This document shows, in pieces, positions 8,476 through 17,274 of a DNA stretch of 64,000 bases. Position numbers and translations under genes: made by a program. Each line of letters begins with the position of its first letter. The stretch's first letter is position 1. The notes beneath the pieces were generated by a model that saw nothing but the letters and a program-made list of their open reading frames with translations, made no database searches and was not told where the DNA came from. Source of the DNA: Pleionea sp. CnH1-48 (GTDB lineage: Bacteria; Pseudomonadota; Gammaproteobacteria; Enterobacterales; Kangiellaceae); contig NZ_JAMXSB010000009.1 in the NCBI RefSeq assembly GCF_024124665.1, positions 62,001-126,000 on the forward strand, read 5' to 3'.

Positions 8476-9069
8476 TCAGGATGCTTTATTACCTATGCTA
8501 GATTCGTCACCGGACAGCAGTTTTCGAATATTGCTGTGGTGGCGAATAATCAGCAAAGCGCACATAGTCACCAAATAAGGAAATTGCTGTGGGAAGAAGA
8601 ACCAGGAAAACATCGGAATAACAAAGGCTGTTATCAGTGCCGACAAAGAGGATATCTTGAAGGTGAAGGCACAAATCAACCAAATGCCTGTGGCGAGCAG
8701 TCCCAATTTAAAGTTAAGGGCTAGCAGTACACCAAAAAAGGTGGCAACACCTTTGCCACCTTTAAAATGAAAATAAACCGGAAATAAATGCCCGATGAAA
8801 GCTGCCAGGCCAGCCGCTGCGGCTGTCGTGACTGGGTAGTTCATAGCTAACAGTGCGGCCACCGGAATGACACCTTTAAGCATGTCTCCCAGCAAGGTTA
8901 ACAATGCCGCCTTTTTGCCCCCAATGCGAAGAACATTAGTAGCGCCAGGATTCCCTGATCCTGTATCGCGCGGATCACCATAGCCAGATAAGCGACATAC
9001 GAGTATGGCGCTTGATATCGAACCTAAAAGGTAAGATAGAAAAATAATGGCAATAAATGAGGTTTCCAT
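8476..9069 (-). CDS. plsY: Acyl-phosphate:glycerol-3-phosphate acyltransferase PlsY
   Basis: PlsY is the inner-membrane enzyme that moves the acyl group from acyl-phosphate to glycerol-3-phosphate, the first step of phospholipid synthesis. The 197-residue protein has about five membrane segments. It also has the three conserved loops: SYLLGSISSAI and GSGNPGATNVLRIGGKKAA (motif 1), LKGVIPV with HLFPVYFHFKGGKGVAT (motif 2, the glycine-rich site) and LIIRHHSNIRKLLSGDE (motif 3). Length matches E. coli PlsY (205). It converges with tsaD and is divergent from folB, the conserved arrangement. Confidence 0.96.
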   Translation of the reverse strand: METSFIAIIFLSYLLGSISSAILVCRLSGYGDPRDTGSGNPGATNVLRIGGKKAALLTLLGDMLKGVIPVAALLAMNYPVTTAAAAGLAAFIGHLFPVYFHFKGGKGVATFFGVLLALNFKLGLLATGIWLICAFTFKISSLSALITAFVIPMFSWFFFPQQFPYLVTMCALLIIRHHSNIRKLLSGDESSIGNKAS

Positions 9070-9091
9070 TGGTTTCGCTGCTATTGTGGGT

Positions 9092-9118
9092 GTCGCAATG
9101 TTGCGACCTCGTTATAAT
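9092..9118 (+). promoter_or_regulatory. Palindrome beside a TATAAT element between plsY and folB
   Basis: GTCGCAA-TG-TTGCGAC is a perfect 16-base inverted repeat at 9092-9107, followed six bases later by TATAAT (9113-9118) on the plus strand. A repressor or activator bound here would control transcription toward folB, but no good -35 box is visible at 17 bp. It also lies about 25 bp upstream of the plsY start on the other strand. Confidence 0.3.
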
Positions 9119-9260
9119 GGAGCATTAACGGCGCTTTGAATATCAGTACATGATGCAGATCTGTATTAACGAAAGCAAGAGGCAAATTCTCACTGTAGAA
9201 TAAAACTCAACAATCGATAAGCTCGATTAACTTAGATAGGTTGACTGACAAAAAAACAAA

Positions 9261-9385
9261 TATACCCGTCGCCTTTCAAGATGCAGCGATGTTGGCTGCG
9301 CGCACTCACCCCAATCACTTAGTCTATCTAAGTTCAGGGGATTCGCTTGCTGGCCGCCTACCTGTATCTTGAAATACTTTGGGTA
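9261..9385 (-). repeat. ERIC-type intergenic repeat, copy B (full length)
   Basis: The 125-bp element is in the orientation opposite to copy A. It begins TATACCCGTCGCCTTTCAAG, continues with TTGGCTGCGCGCACTCACCCC, AATCACTTAG and GGCCGCC, and ends with CTTGAAATACTTTGGGTA. All these blocks have counterparts in ERIC. It ends 21 bp before the folB ATG, so it would lie in the folB 5' leader unless transcription starts inside it. Confidence 0.87.
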
Positions 9386-9406
9386 AAGAAATGGGTGTAA
9401 AAGTTT

Positions 9407-9763
9407 ATGGATGTAGTATTTATTGAAAACCTGGTCATAGAAACGGTGATTGGTATTTATGGTTGGGAACGCAAAATTAAGCAAAAAGTAGCGTTTGATA
9501 TCGAAATGTCGACGGACATCCGACCTGCTGCTGCGACCGATACGATTGACGAAGCTTTAGATTACAAAGCCGTTGCAAAGCGTATCATCAGTTTTGTTGA
9601 AAACAGTGATTTTCAGCTGGTAGAAACCATGGCTGAACGTGTGGCTGAAATAATTATAAAAGAATTTGGTGTTAAAAAAGTAAAACTCAAATTAAGTAAG
9701 CCTGCTGCAGTGAGTGGCTCTGATGCTGTGGGTGTCATGATTGAACGAGGCGAAGCGAGTTAA
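9407..9763 (+). CDS. folB: Dihydroneopterin aldolase FolB
   Basis: FolB converts 7,8-dihydroneopterin to 6-hydroxymethyl-dihydropterin and glycolaldehyde in folate synthesis. The 118-residue protein begins MDVVFIENLVIETVIGIYGWERKIKQ, where IGIYGWER is the family signature with the substrate-contacting Glu. It continues with ALDYKAVAKRI, LVETMAERVAEII and KVKLKLSKPAAVSGSDAVGVMIER, which carries the conserved catalytic-site Lys. Length matches E. coli FolB (122). It is the first gene of a folate set: the folK start codon follows the folB stop directly. An ERIC-type repeat abuts its start region, and its own ribosome site is weak. Confidence 0.96.
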   Translation: MDVVFIENLVIETVIGIYGWERKIKQKVAFDIEMSTDIRPAAATDTIDEALDYKAVAKRIISFVENSDFQLVETMAERVAEIIIKEFGVKKVKLKLSKPAAVSGSDAVGVMIERGEAS

Positions 9764-10270
9764 GTGGAAAGGGTATTCATCAGCATTGGTACCAATATTG
9801 AACGACGTAAACATCTAAAGTTTGCTCTGGATGCTTTGTATGGTCGATGGGGGTCGTTGCAGCTTTCGTCTGTATATGAAAGCGAAGCCGTTGGATTTGT
9901 GGGGGATGACTTCTACAACATGGTGGTAGGATTTAAAACCACTGACTCTATTGCTGACCTCAATACTGAGTTTAAGGCCATCGAATTGGAAGGTGGTCGT
10001 GATCGCCATGCCGCTAAGTTCAGTGCACGAACCATCGATATTGATCTGCTTAATTATGGCGACAAGATTTATGCTGAGCCTGTGGCGTTACCTCGCGCCG
10101 AAATTTTACACAACGCTTTCGTGTTGTTGCCTTTTTACGAGCTGGCTCCCGACTGGATCCATCCCGAACAAGGTGTTTCTCTATCTAAGTTGTGGCAGGC
10201 ATTTGATCAACACAGCCAGCCGCTTAAAAAAATCGAAGACCCTATCGACATGAGCCCATATAAGCAATGA
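9764..10270 (+). CDS. folK: HPPK: 6-hydroxymethyl-dihydropterin pyrophosphokinase FolK
   Basis: FolK transfers pyrophosphate from ATP to 6-hydroxymethyl-7,8-dihydropterin, the step after FolB. The 168-residue protein starts with GTG directly after the folB TAA, with a GAGG about 13 bases upstream. Recognisable blocks are VFISIGTNIERRKHLKFALDAL, LQLSSVYESEAVGFVGDDFYN, and the RDRHAAKFSARTIDIDLLNYGD motif with the metal-binding Asp pair (DIDLL). LPRAEILHNAFVLLPFYELAPD follows. The usual R-x-x-x-x-W-G-P-R-x-x-D-x-D-L pattern is altered to a KFSARTIDIDLL form, a variant seen in the FolK2/YgiG-like branch. Its stop overlaps the next start (ATGA), so the three genes are translationally coupled. Confidence 0.9.
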   Translation: MERVFISIGTNIERRKHLKFALDALYGRWGSLQLSSVYESEAVGFVGDDFYNMVVGFKTTDSIADLNTEFKAIELEGGRDRHAAKFSARTIDIDLLNYGDKIYAEPVALPRAEILHNAFVLLPFYELAPDWIHPEQGVSLSKLWQAFDQHSQPLKKIEDPIDMSPYKQ

Positions 10271-10977
10271 AAAAAACAGCATTGGTAACGGGCGGCGCTA
10301 TTCGAATTGGACGCGCGATTGTGGAAGCCTTGGCCGAAAGTGGCTATCGCGTCATTATTCATTATGGGCATTCAGAGACGCCTGCAAAGGAGTTATCGCA
10401 ATGGATGACAGAGCAGCAATACGAGCATTGTTGTGTTCAATGTGACTTGAGTTCTCCTGAAAGTACCGATCAGCTTTTTTCTTTGTTGCCGGAGTCTTTT
10501 CGATCTCCTGATGTGTTAGTGAATTCGGCAGCGGTTTTTCCTGAAGGTGATGATTGGCAGCATTTGCCTACTCACTGGCAAAGCATTATGAACATTAATG
10601 CTTATGCGCCTTTGTCTTTGAGCCGACAGTTTGCGTTGCAGAACCAAGGTGGGCATATCATTAATATTTTAGATGCTCGTTTAAATCGTCCTATGGGTGA
10701 CCACTTTGTGTATCGAATGGCAAAAGGTGTGTTGCACGATGCCACACTCAATCTGGCGCGAGAGCTCGCGCCAGACATTCAGGTCAATGCTTTGGCTCTG
10801 GGTGCGATTTTGCCACCACCAGGAAAACCGCAAAGCCATCTTGAGCGTTTAAAAGAGAGCATTCCTTTAAACCGTGTGGGTGATTTATCCATGGTACAAA
10901 GTTCGGTTTTATATTTGTTGTCTCAACCTTTTTTAACCGGACAAATTATTAAGCTCGATGGCGGAGAATTTTTATAA
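10267..10977 (+). CDS. FolM-like dihydromonapterin / pteridine reductase (SDR)
   Basis: The 236-residue protein is a short-chain dehydrogenase/reductase. It has the N-terminal nucleotide-binding motif TGGAIRIGRAI (TGxxxxIG form typical of pteridine reductases), VNSAAVFPEGDDW, the catalytic YRMAK (Tyr-x-x-x-Lys, about 157-161) and the late GQIIKLDGGEFL end. The TGGAxRIG opening, the R at the start of the NADPH loop and the folB-folK context all point to a pteridine reductase such as FolM, which reduces dihydromonapterin or dihydrofolate. It overlaps folK by four bases. A general SDR of other specificity cannot be excluded. Confidence 0.8.
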   Translation: MKKTALVTGGAIRIGRAIVEALAESGYRVIIHYGHSETPAKELSQWMTEQQYEHCCVQCDLSSPESTDQLFSLLPESFRSPDVLVNSAAVFPEGDDWQHLPTHWQSIMNINAYAPLSLSRQFALQNQGGHIINILDARLNRPMGDHFVYRMAKGVLHDATLNLARELAPDIQVNALALGAILPPPGKPQSHLERLKESIPLNRVGDLSMVQSSVLYLLSQPFLTGQIIKLDGGEFL

Positions 10978-10978
10978 G

Positions 10979-12199
10979 ATGCATCGCCCATGTTTTGAAG
11001 ACTATTGTCAGTTAGTCCGCAATCAGTGTTATTCCCTTGGTGATTTACCTTTGCCGTCAGAAAGCCAACTGGCAACCAGCTATCAGTTATGCTTACAAAT
11101 GATCACCGCTGCGCAAGCCAGTGATGAGCAGGCGTTAAGTTTTGCTGAGTTTGTTCATCGGGCACTTTATACGTCCGAGCTGGGATATTACGTTAACGGT
11201 CAACTGCCATTTGGTGAGCTGGGGGATTTTGTTACCGCGCCAGAAATTTCTTCGATGTTTGGTCAGTTTGTGGCAAGTAGTCTGTTGCCTGTATTGCCAC
11301 ATGTCGATGAATGCATTTATGAGTTTGGAGCAGGCTCTGGTCAACTGGCCGCTCAAATATTGCTGTATTTAAAGTCGATAGATTTTCCACTAAAACACTA
11401 TTTTATTATTGAAGTCTCAGCGCCCTTACGCGCACTCCAACAGGAAACTTTAACGAAAGCGGGAGTTTATGACCCGGATATTGTTCAGTGGCTATCTGCA
11501 CCGCCTGCCAAAGAGTTTAGCGGATGCGTACTGGGTAATGAGGTTCTCGATGCCATTCCGTCCCATCGTTTTAAGTGGGTTGAGGGTGAGGCTCAAGAGC
11601 AGAAAATACGTTGGAGTAAAGAAGGATGGCAAACAATTTGGAGTTCTCGTTTATCTGACGAGCTAGAACAATGGTTAATGCAGCATAGGGATAAACTGCC
11701 TAAAACTGAGCAGGTTGTTTTTGAGGCATCGCCCTGGCGTAGTGGGTGGTTGGCGACCCTGTCGCAAACCTTGTCAACAGGGGCTATTGTACTGTTGGAT
11801 TATGGTTATGCGGCGGATGAGCTATTTCATCCACAGCGGATCGATGGCAGCGTTCAGTGTTTCTATCGCCATCGTCGTCATGTTCATTTTGAACAGCTAG
11901 TGGGATTGCAGGACATCACGACTCACGTTAACTTTTCTGAGTTATGTGGCATGGCCGAATCTTTAGGGTGGGAGTTAACGGGTTACTGTTCTCAAGCCGA
12001 ATATTTATTAAGTAATGGTACCCATTTGAATATGGCCGAGGAGTCATCACTTGTGCAGCGTGTTGAGCGTTCTCAGAGTTTACAAAAACTGTTGTTGCCA
12101 TCAGAAATGGGTGAGAGTGTGAAAGTCATTGCCTTTGTTAAAAACATCAGCGAGAATGCTCGGCCATCTGTCCCTGATACATTAGAGTCGAGGTTGTAA
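10979..12199 (+). CDS. SAM-dependent methyltransferase, NDUFAF7 / COG1565 family
   Basis: The 406-residue protein has the marks of the NDUFAF7/MidA-like methyltransferases. These are SELGYYVNGQLPFGELGDFVTAPEISSMFGQFVA near residue 70-100, IYEFGAGSGQLAAQIL (SAM-binding glycine motif), GCVLGNEVLDAIPSHRFKW and GAIVLLDYGYAADELFHPQRIDGSVQCFYRHRRH. In mitochondria the family methylates an arginine of complex I subunit NDUFS2; the bacterial role is not settled. ATG at 10979 has GGCGGAG about 12 bases upstream and follows the SDR stop; an in-frame ATG at 10958 overlapping the SDR gene is the alternative. It is co-directional with folB-folK-SDR and uppP. Confidence 0.87.
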   Translation: MHRPCFEDYCQLVRNQCYSLGDLPLPSESQLATSYQLCLQMITAAQASDEQALSFAEFVHRALYTSELGYYVNGQLPFGELGDFVTAPEISSMFGQFVASSLLPVLPHVDECIYEFGAGSGQLAAQILLYLKSIDFPLKHYFIIEVSAPLRALQQETLTKAGVYDPDIVQWLSAPPAKEFSGCVLGNEVLDAIPSHRFKWVEGEAQEQKIRWSKEGWQTIWSSRLSDELEQWLMQHRDKLPKTEQVVFEASPWRSGWLATLSQTLSTGAIVLLDYGYAADELFHPQRIDGSVQCFYRHRRHVHFEQLVGLQDITTHVNFSELCGMAESLGWELTGYCSQAEYLLSNGTHLNMAEESSLVQRVERSQSLQKLLLPSEMGESVKVIAFVKNISENARPSVPDTLESRL

Positions 12200-12200
12200 C

Positions 12201-12464
12201 ATGACAAAGGTGCTTAATTCCTTATTGGTTGTATTGGTGCTTTGGGCCATCCCTCAGACGGTTTGGGCGGTTGAACCTCTCGATTGGAAAACCCATGGTT
12301 TGGGTGCCTTAGTAATCGCTACGATTGGCGCTATTATTCTGGCTAAACGCAATCCTCGTATCGAGAGTGTACATGGGCACATTTTTGGGTTCGGCATCTA
12401 TTTTTGGGTGATTATGTTTACAGAGGCGATTCTGTACAGCATTTATTACGTGACCCTTCGTTAA
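12201..12464 (+). CDS. Small membrane protein, unknown
   Basis: The 87-residue protein begins one base after the methyltransferase stop, with a GAGG site upstream. It has an N-terminal hydrophobic segment that may be a signal peptide (VLNSLLVVLVLWAIPQTVWAVEP, possible cut after AVWA-like WAV). Two more membrane helices follow (about 34-48 and 63-84), and between them a basic loop AKRNPRIESVHGH. I do not recognise a family. Its position between the methyltransferase and uppP suggests co-transcription only. Confidence 0.6.
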   Translation: MTKVLNSLLVVLVLWAIPQTVWAVEPLDWKTHGLGALVIATIGAIILAKRNPRIESVHGHIFGFGIYFWVIMFTEAILYSIYYVTLR

Positions 12465-12497
12465 ATTTTTATTTCCAGACTGATATTTGAGGCAACA

Positions 12498-13307
12498 ATG
12501 GACTGGTTACAAATTATCCTTCTCGCTCTGATCCAGGGGCTTACTGAGTTTTTACCGATTTCGAGCAGCGCTCACCTGATTTTGCCTGCGCAAATATTGG
12601 GATGGAAAGATCAAGGCCATGCCTTTGATGTTGCCGTTCATGTGGGAACCCTGACTGCCGTTCTGGTGTATTTTCGAGAAGAAGTGGGCAGTATGATTGC
12701 GGCGTTTTTTCGCTCTGGATTTAAAAAAGACATGGAGCAAGATGCCCGCCTGGCATGGGCCGTCATTTGGGGAACGGTACCGGTAGGATTGGTTGGTCTT
12801 GCTTTTAGTGTTTTTGATATTGTTGATCTTTATTTAAGAAATCTTCCGGTGATTGCTGCGACCACCATTATTTTTGCTCTGTTATTGGCTTATGTCGAAA
12901 AACGAGTAAAGCGCGAGCGTAACGAATATCAGATGACCTGGAAAGATGTTGCTGTTGTTGGCTGTTGTCAGGCATTTGCTTTGATCCCCGGAACCAGTCG
13001 CAGCGGTGCCACCATCATGGCGGGATTGTGGCTGGGGCTTACACGTCAAGCTGCGGCAAGATTTTCTTTCTTGTTATCTATCCCGGTCATTATCCTGTCC
13101 GGTGGACTAACAAGTCTTAAGTTAGTCACACAGGCTGAACCAGTAAAATGGGGAGCCATGCTGGCAGGGTTCGGCATTGCTGCCGTCAGTGCGTTTGCCT
13201 GTATTCATCTATTTCTAAAACTGATTGATCGCATCGGCATGATGCCGTTTGTCTGGTATCGGCTGGCAATGGGAGCTGTGTTGATTGGATTGATTATTTG
13301 GGGATGA
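12498..13307 (+). CDS. uppP: Undecaprenyl-diphosphatase UppP (BacA)
   Basis: UppP removes phosphate from undecaprenyl diphosphate in the inner membrane and so recycles the lipid carrier for peptidoglycan and other envelope polymers. The 269-residue protein has about eight membrane helices. It shows the two inverted-repeat signatures: [24 protein letters not shown] near the start, with the catalytic Glu/Ser, and [38 protein letters not shown] near residue 170-205, with the PGxSRSG motif. Length matches E. coli BacA (273). Overexpression of the family gives bacitracin tolerance. In many relatives cca is the next gene; here a 5.6-kb insert separates them. Confidence 0.97.
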   Translation: MDWLQIILLALIQGLTEFLPISSSAHLILPAQILGWKDQGHAFDVAVHVGTLTAVLVYFREEVGSMIAAFFRSGFKKDMEQDARLAWAVIWGTVPVGLVGLAFSVFDIVDLYLRNLPVIAATTIIFALLLAYVEKRVKRERNEYQMTWKDVAVVGCCQAFALIPGTSRSGATIMAGLWLGLTRQAAARFSFLLSIPVIILSGGLTSLKLVTQAEPVKWGAMLAGFGIAAVSAFACIHLFLKLIDRIGMMPFVWYRLAMGAVLIGLIIWG

Positions 13308-13391
13308 GCTTGACTGTTGGCTTGTGAGACTGCTAGAAATAAAGATTAGAGCTATAATTTAGGCAACTTAAGTTAAGGAGAGTAAAACGCG

Positions 13392-16300
13392 TTGATACTT
13401 TCGATTAGGAAAGAGGTCGCACTACTCTTACTTCTTATATCTTGTTCTGTTTTTTCAAGTGACGGCTCGATATTAAGGAGCCCCGAGCTTTTCATTCATA
13501 AAGGCCTATCTGAAAAAGAAAGCATAACGGTTTTTTATCAGGATTCAGATGGATTACTTTGGCTGGGTAGTGAATACGGAGTCTTAACATTTGATGGTAA
13601 GAACGTCGAAAGACTTAACCCTGGTGATCCTGAGCAGGAGTTCAGCATCACGCGAGTGAACGCCATCGTCGAGTTTAAAGATAAGCTATGGATTGCGGCA
13701 AGTAACCAGCTCATCACTTATTCTAAGGAAACGGCCTCTCTGGCAAATGTTTCTCCTGACTTTGATACTGGAGAGTTACTATCATTCTTTGTCGATAATC
13801 AAAATATCTTATGGATTGGAACTTCTAAAGGCGTCCTTCGCTATTTTCACTCTCGTAACTCGTTTGAGTATGTTGCTTTTGATAGTGTTGTAGAAAGAGA
13901 ACTTCACCTTCCATTAGAAGATGGTCAATGTATCCTCAAGGATGGCAATCGCTTATTGGTTGTAACTGGAAATGGAGTGATTGTTTCTATAACCTCTGAT
14001 ACAAATGAAATAGAAATTGATAGTTATATACAGTTAGGGTTGGTTCATCAATGCACTCAGGACAGTCGAGGCATTTGGCTATCTTCAGATAGTGGTTTAT
14101 GGCTACGCTCCGTTACGGATAAACAGGTTTCTCAAATTTATGCCGAGAATGTTAGAGGGAGTGCTAGTTTGGAAGGGCAATTGTGGTTCTCATCTAATGA
14201 AACTTTGTGGCAAATGTCTTCGGACACTAATATTCCTGTAGATATTGGTGACGGTGGTTTTTCCAAACTCTTTTTAGATAACGAGGGCACACTATGGGCA
14301 AGTAAAAGTGAAGGGGGAATTTATCGGTATGCTCCCAGTGCGAATAAGTTTACAAATTTATTATTATCGGATGAAAAGCTTTACATTGAAGATGTTCTAA
14401 GAGTGAAGGAGCAGTTTTGGATAGCAACATCGAAAGGGCTATACGTGTGGGATGGTAAAAGCGCATTTTCAAAAATACTGGAGCAGCGTCGATTTATCCT
14501 TTTATATAAAGGAGTCGAAAATATTATTGGCGTATCGGAGCATTCTGTAACTTGGATTGATCCTCAAACTGGAAGTATAACCAGACAGGTCCCTATTGTC
14601 TCTACTAAAAAAAGTGGGTTAAAACCGACTTCTGTAGTAGAAGACAAGCAGTCAAGAGTCTGGATTGGATTGTCTGGAGCCAGAAACAGTAACATTCTTT
14701 TTATTGAGAATAGTAGCGTTGAATTTAAAGCATACCAGGGGGCTGGTTTTGAAAGTTACCTTTCTGCTAACTTCCTTAGCATTACTCCTGATGCAAATAA
14801 TAAAGGAATCCGAATTTATGCTGATGCAATGAGAGAGGCTAGGATAGAAACAGAAAGCTTGGAGCTTTCTCCAGTTCTGGAGCAGAAGCCGCCATTTAAA
14901 GAATTAAGGAAAGTGAAGTATGAGCAGGGACGTGTAGTCTTGTTCCATAATGATAATGATATTTCACTTGGTAGAGCTGATAAAGAAGCTGGCCTTAACC
15001 ATCTCGAGTTACTTAACTCTCCTGTGGCGAGTGTAGAATGTATTGTAGAGCAGTCTAATGACGTTCTATGGCTCTTTGATCGGGCTGGCTTATTATGGCG
15101 ATGGTTACCAAAACATAATAAACTAACCGAGTATAATCAAGATGATGGTTTACCTGAGTCAGGTTTAACTGGCGATTTTTGTTACTATGATAAAGATAAT
15201 CGTCAGCTATTTTTCAGCGCTAAAAATAGTATTGCAACAATTAACGTTAGAAGTATCAAAGAGAATAAAAAGGCGCCAACAACTTATTTGATTCAGGCCC
15301 GTGTTAATCGCTCCTCTGTTAATATTGTTAATGACTCATTATACCTGAATGAAGATGATCATCTGCGTATTGAAGCAAGAAATAGCAGCTTGGTATCTCC
15401 TGACAAAAATCAATGGCTATGGGTATTGAGTGGGAAAGGAAATATTTATAAAGGAAAAGAGCAAGAGTTTAATCTGGCTAGCATTTCTACTGGTGAATAT
15501 ACATTGACTTATTCGTCATCCAATAATGATGGCGTGTGGGGAAGTGAACGTAGCTTGAGAATTTTCGTCAAACCACCCTTTTGGAAAAGTAAGCTGGCTA
15601 TTTTTCTTTATATGATCATGGCTATTGTATTCATTGGCATCTATGTTTTAAGAAGTCACTATCATCGAGAGTTGCTAAAAAGAAAAGTCGAAGAGCGAAC
15701 TCGAGAAGTCTCTAGTTTGTTAAAACAAAAGGAACGTCTTTTTACAGGGGTGTCACATGAATTTAGAACGCCTATTACTCTAATTATGGCTAATGCTGAA
15801 AAAATAGACTCTCAACACTCGAAAGTTTCGCAGCAGTTAAAAGCTAATGCTCGGCATTTACTTAATCTGGTAGAAGAGTTATTGGAGTTTTCTGTCAGTG
15901 GTATTAGAAACGAAACTAGTCAGGTCACCATCGATCTTTCCGCAGCAACAAAAGCCATTGTATATTCTTTTAAAGAACTCATTATCTCTTCAGGTTTAAG
16001 AGATAATATCCATATCGATAGTAGCGTCGTTTCGAAAGTTGCCTACGGAGACTATGAAAAAATTCTATCTAACTTGCTTACTAATGCTGTGAAGTATAAT
16101 GTCTCAGATGGTTGGATAAGTGTTGAACTATCGGCTGATAGCGAAAATATATTGCTTTCAGTAAAAGATGGCGGTGTGGGGATAAAAGAGGGAGAACTGG
16201 ATAAAATATTTGAACCACTATATCGATCGCCTGACATTTCATCTATTGATGGCAATGGGATCGGGCTATCGCTTGTTAGTGAGTTGGTAAAGAAGAATAA

Positions 16301-17261
16301 CGGAAAAATAGTTGTGAGGAGTCATTATGGCAAGGGTAGTGAGTTTTTAGTAAAACTTCCTGCTGCCTCTGTTTCGTCTGAGAAAGAGATTGAAAGTCAA
16401 TTTAAGGTCAGTGTAATTGATAAGGCTGCTTATCCTGTTCAACAAGCTCACTGTGATGAGCTTAGGCTGGTAGAGCCTGTTGATTACGATGATTCCAAAC
16501 CTATTGCCCTTATTGTCGAAGATAACATCCACCTCAGAGAACTTATTTGCGACTCTGTATCTGAAGACTTTTCAATTTTATCAGCCGAAGATGGAGCTCA
16601 GGGTATTGAGCTAGCACTTGCTCATGTTCCAGATATTATCGTCTCAGATATCATGATGCCAAAAAAAGACGGATTTTCATTATTAGAAGACATTCGAAAT
16701 AATAGATTAACATCACACATTCCGCTCATTTTGTTAACTGCAAAAACAGACTTTGAAAGTCGATTAAAGGGCTGGGACGAAATGGCTGATGATTTTATTA
16801 CTAAGCCTTTCAGTGCACATGAACTAGTTATGCGGATGAGGGCGCTAATATCTATTCGGAACATTCTGAAAAACCAGTATAGTAGTTATATTGAAAATGA
16901 GAGGCGTGATTCAGGAGCGGTATCAAATGTTCCAGAAAAAGATGCTTTATTTGTTAATGAGCTGGATTCTGTGGTAGAGAAGTTCTATGCCGATGTAGAG
17001 TTTAAAGTCGCGCAACTTGCTCAAAATATGAGTGTTAGCGAACGCCAGCTGCATAGAAAGCTTAAGGCAAGATTTGATATTACCCCTACCGAGTACTTGA
17101 GAAATTATCGTCTGGAGAAAGCCAAGTTAAAGTTGATTGAAGGAGAGGGGGCGAGCATCGTTTGTTATGAAGTTGGCTTTTCTTCTCATAGTTATTTTAC
17201 TAAGTGCTTTAAAGCAAAATATAATGTATTGCCTTCTGATATCTATGAGTTAGATAGTTAG
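13392..17261 (+). CDS. Hybrid two-component regulator: propeller sensor, kinase, receiver, AraC DNA-binding
   Basis: The 1289-residue protein combines a whole signalling chain in one chain. A signal peptide (VALLLLLISCSVFSSDG) precedes a large periplasmic region of two-component-regulator propeller repeats (LLWLGSEYGV, LWIGTSKGV, IWLSSDSGLW, LWASKSEGGIYRY, FWIATSKGLYVWDG). A Y_Y_Y-type beta-sandwich (about 655-735) and a membrane helix (about 738-758) follow. The histidine kinase has His789 in SHEFRTPITL and an ATPase domain with NLLTNAVKYN, KDGGVGI and GNGIGLSL. The receiver has Asp1086 in VSDIMMPKKDG. An AraC-type helix-turn-helix (about 1180-1285) ends the protein. This is the HTCS architecture common in Bacteroidetes polysaccharide control. 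TTG at 13392 follows an AAGGAG site. The gene is visibly A/T-richer than its neighbours. Confidence 0.92.
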   Translation: MILSIRKEVALLLLLISCSVFSSDGSILRSPELFIHKGLSEKESITVFYQDSDGLLWLGSEYGVLTFDGKNVERLNPGDPEQEFSITRVNAIVEFKDKLWIAASNQLITYSKETASLANVSPDFDTGELLSFFVDNQNILWIGTSKGVLRYFHSRNSFEYVAFDSVVERELHLPLEDGQCILKDGNRLLVVTGNGVIVSITSDTNEIEIDSYIQLGLVHQCTQDSRGIWLSSDSGLWLRSVTDKQVSQIYAENVRGSASLEGQLWFSSNETLWQMSSDTNIPVDIGDGGFSKLFLDNEGTLWASKSEGGIYRYAPSANKFTNLLLSDEKLYIEDVLRVKEQFWIATSKGLYVWDGKSAFSKILEQRRFILLYKGVENIIGVSEHSVTWIDPQTGSITRQVPIVSTKKSGLKPTSVVEDKQSRVWIGLSGARNSNILFIENSSVEFKAYQGAGFESYLSANFLSITPDANNKGIRIYADAMREARIETESLELSPVLEQKPPFKELRKVKYEQGRVVLFHNDNDISLGRADKEAGLNHLELLNSPVASVECIVEQSNDVLWLFDRAGLLWRWLPKHNKLTEYNQDDGLPESGLTGDFCYYDKDNRQLFFSAKNSIATINVRSIKENKKAPTTYLIQARVNRSSVNIVNDSLYLNEDDHLRIEARNSSLVSPDKNQWLWVLSGKGNIYKGKEQEFNLASISTGEYTLTYSSSNNDGVWGSERSLRIFVKPPFWKSKLAIFLYMIMAIVFIGIYVLRSHYHRELLKRKVEERTREVSSLLKQKERLFTGVSHEFRTPITLIMANAEKIDSQHSKVSQQLKANARHLLNLVEELLEFSVSGIRNETSQVTIDLSAATKAIVYSFKELIISSGLRDNIHIDSSVVSKVAYGDYEKILSNLLTNAVKYNVSDGWISVELSADSENILLSVKDGGVGIKEGELDKIFEPLYRSPDISSIDGNGIGLSLVSELVKKNNGKIVVRSHYGKGSEFLVKLPAASVSSEKEIESQFKVSVIDKAAYPVQQAHCDELRLVEPVDYDDSKPIALIVEDNIHLRELICDSVSEDFSILSAEDGAQGIELALAHVPDIIVSDIMMPKKDGFSLLEDIRNNRLTSHIPLILLTAKTDFESRLKGWDEMADDFITKPFSAHELVMRMRALISIRNILKNQYSSYIENERRDSGAVSNVPEKDALFVNELDSVVEKFYADVEFKVAQLAQNMSVSERQLHRKLKARFDITPTEYLRNYRLEKAKLKLIEGEGASIVCYEVGFSSHSYFTKCFKAKYNVLPSDIYELDS

Positions 17262-17274
17262 TTGAGTTAGGCGG

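Noticed and set aside
9227-9484. 85-residue minus-strand frame over ERIC copy B and the folB start
   Set aside because: It lies in the repeat and opposes a well-identified gene; no ribosome site or homology.
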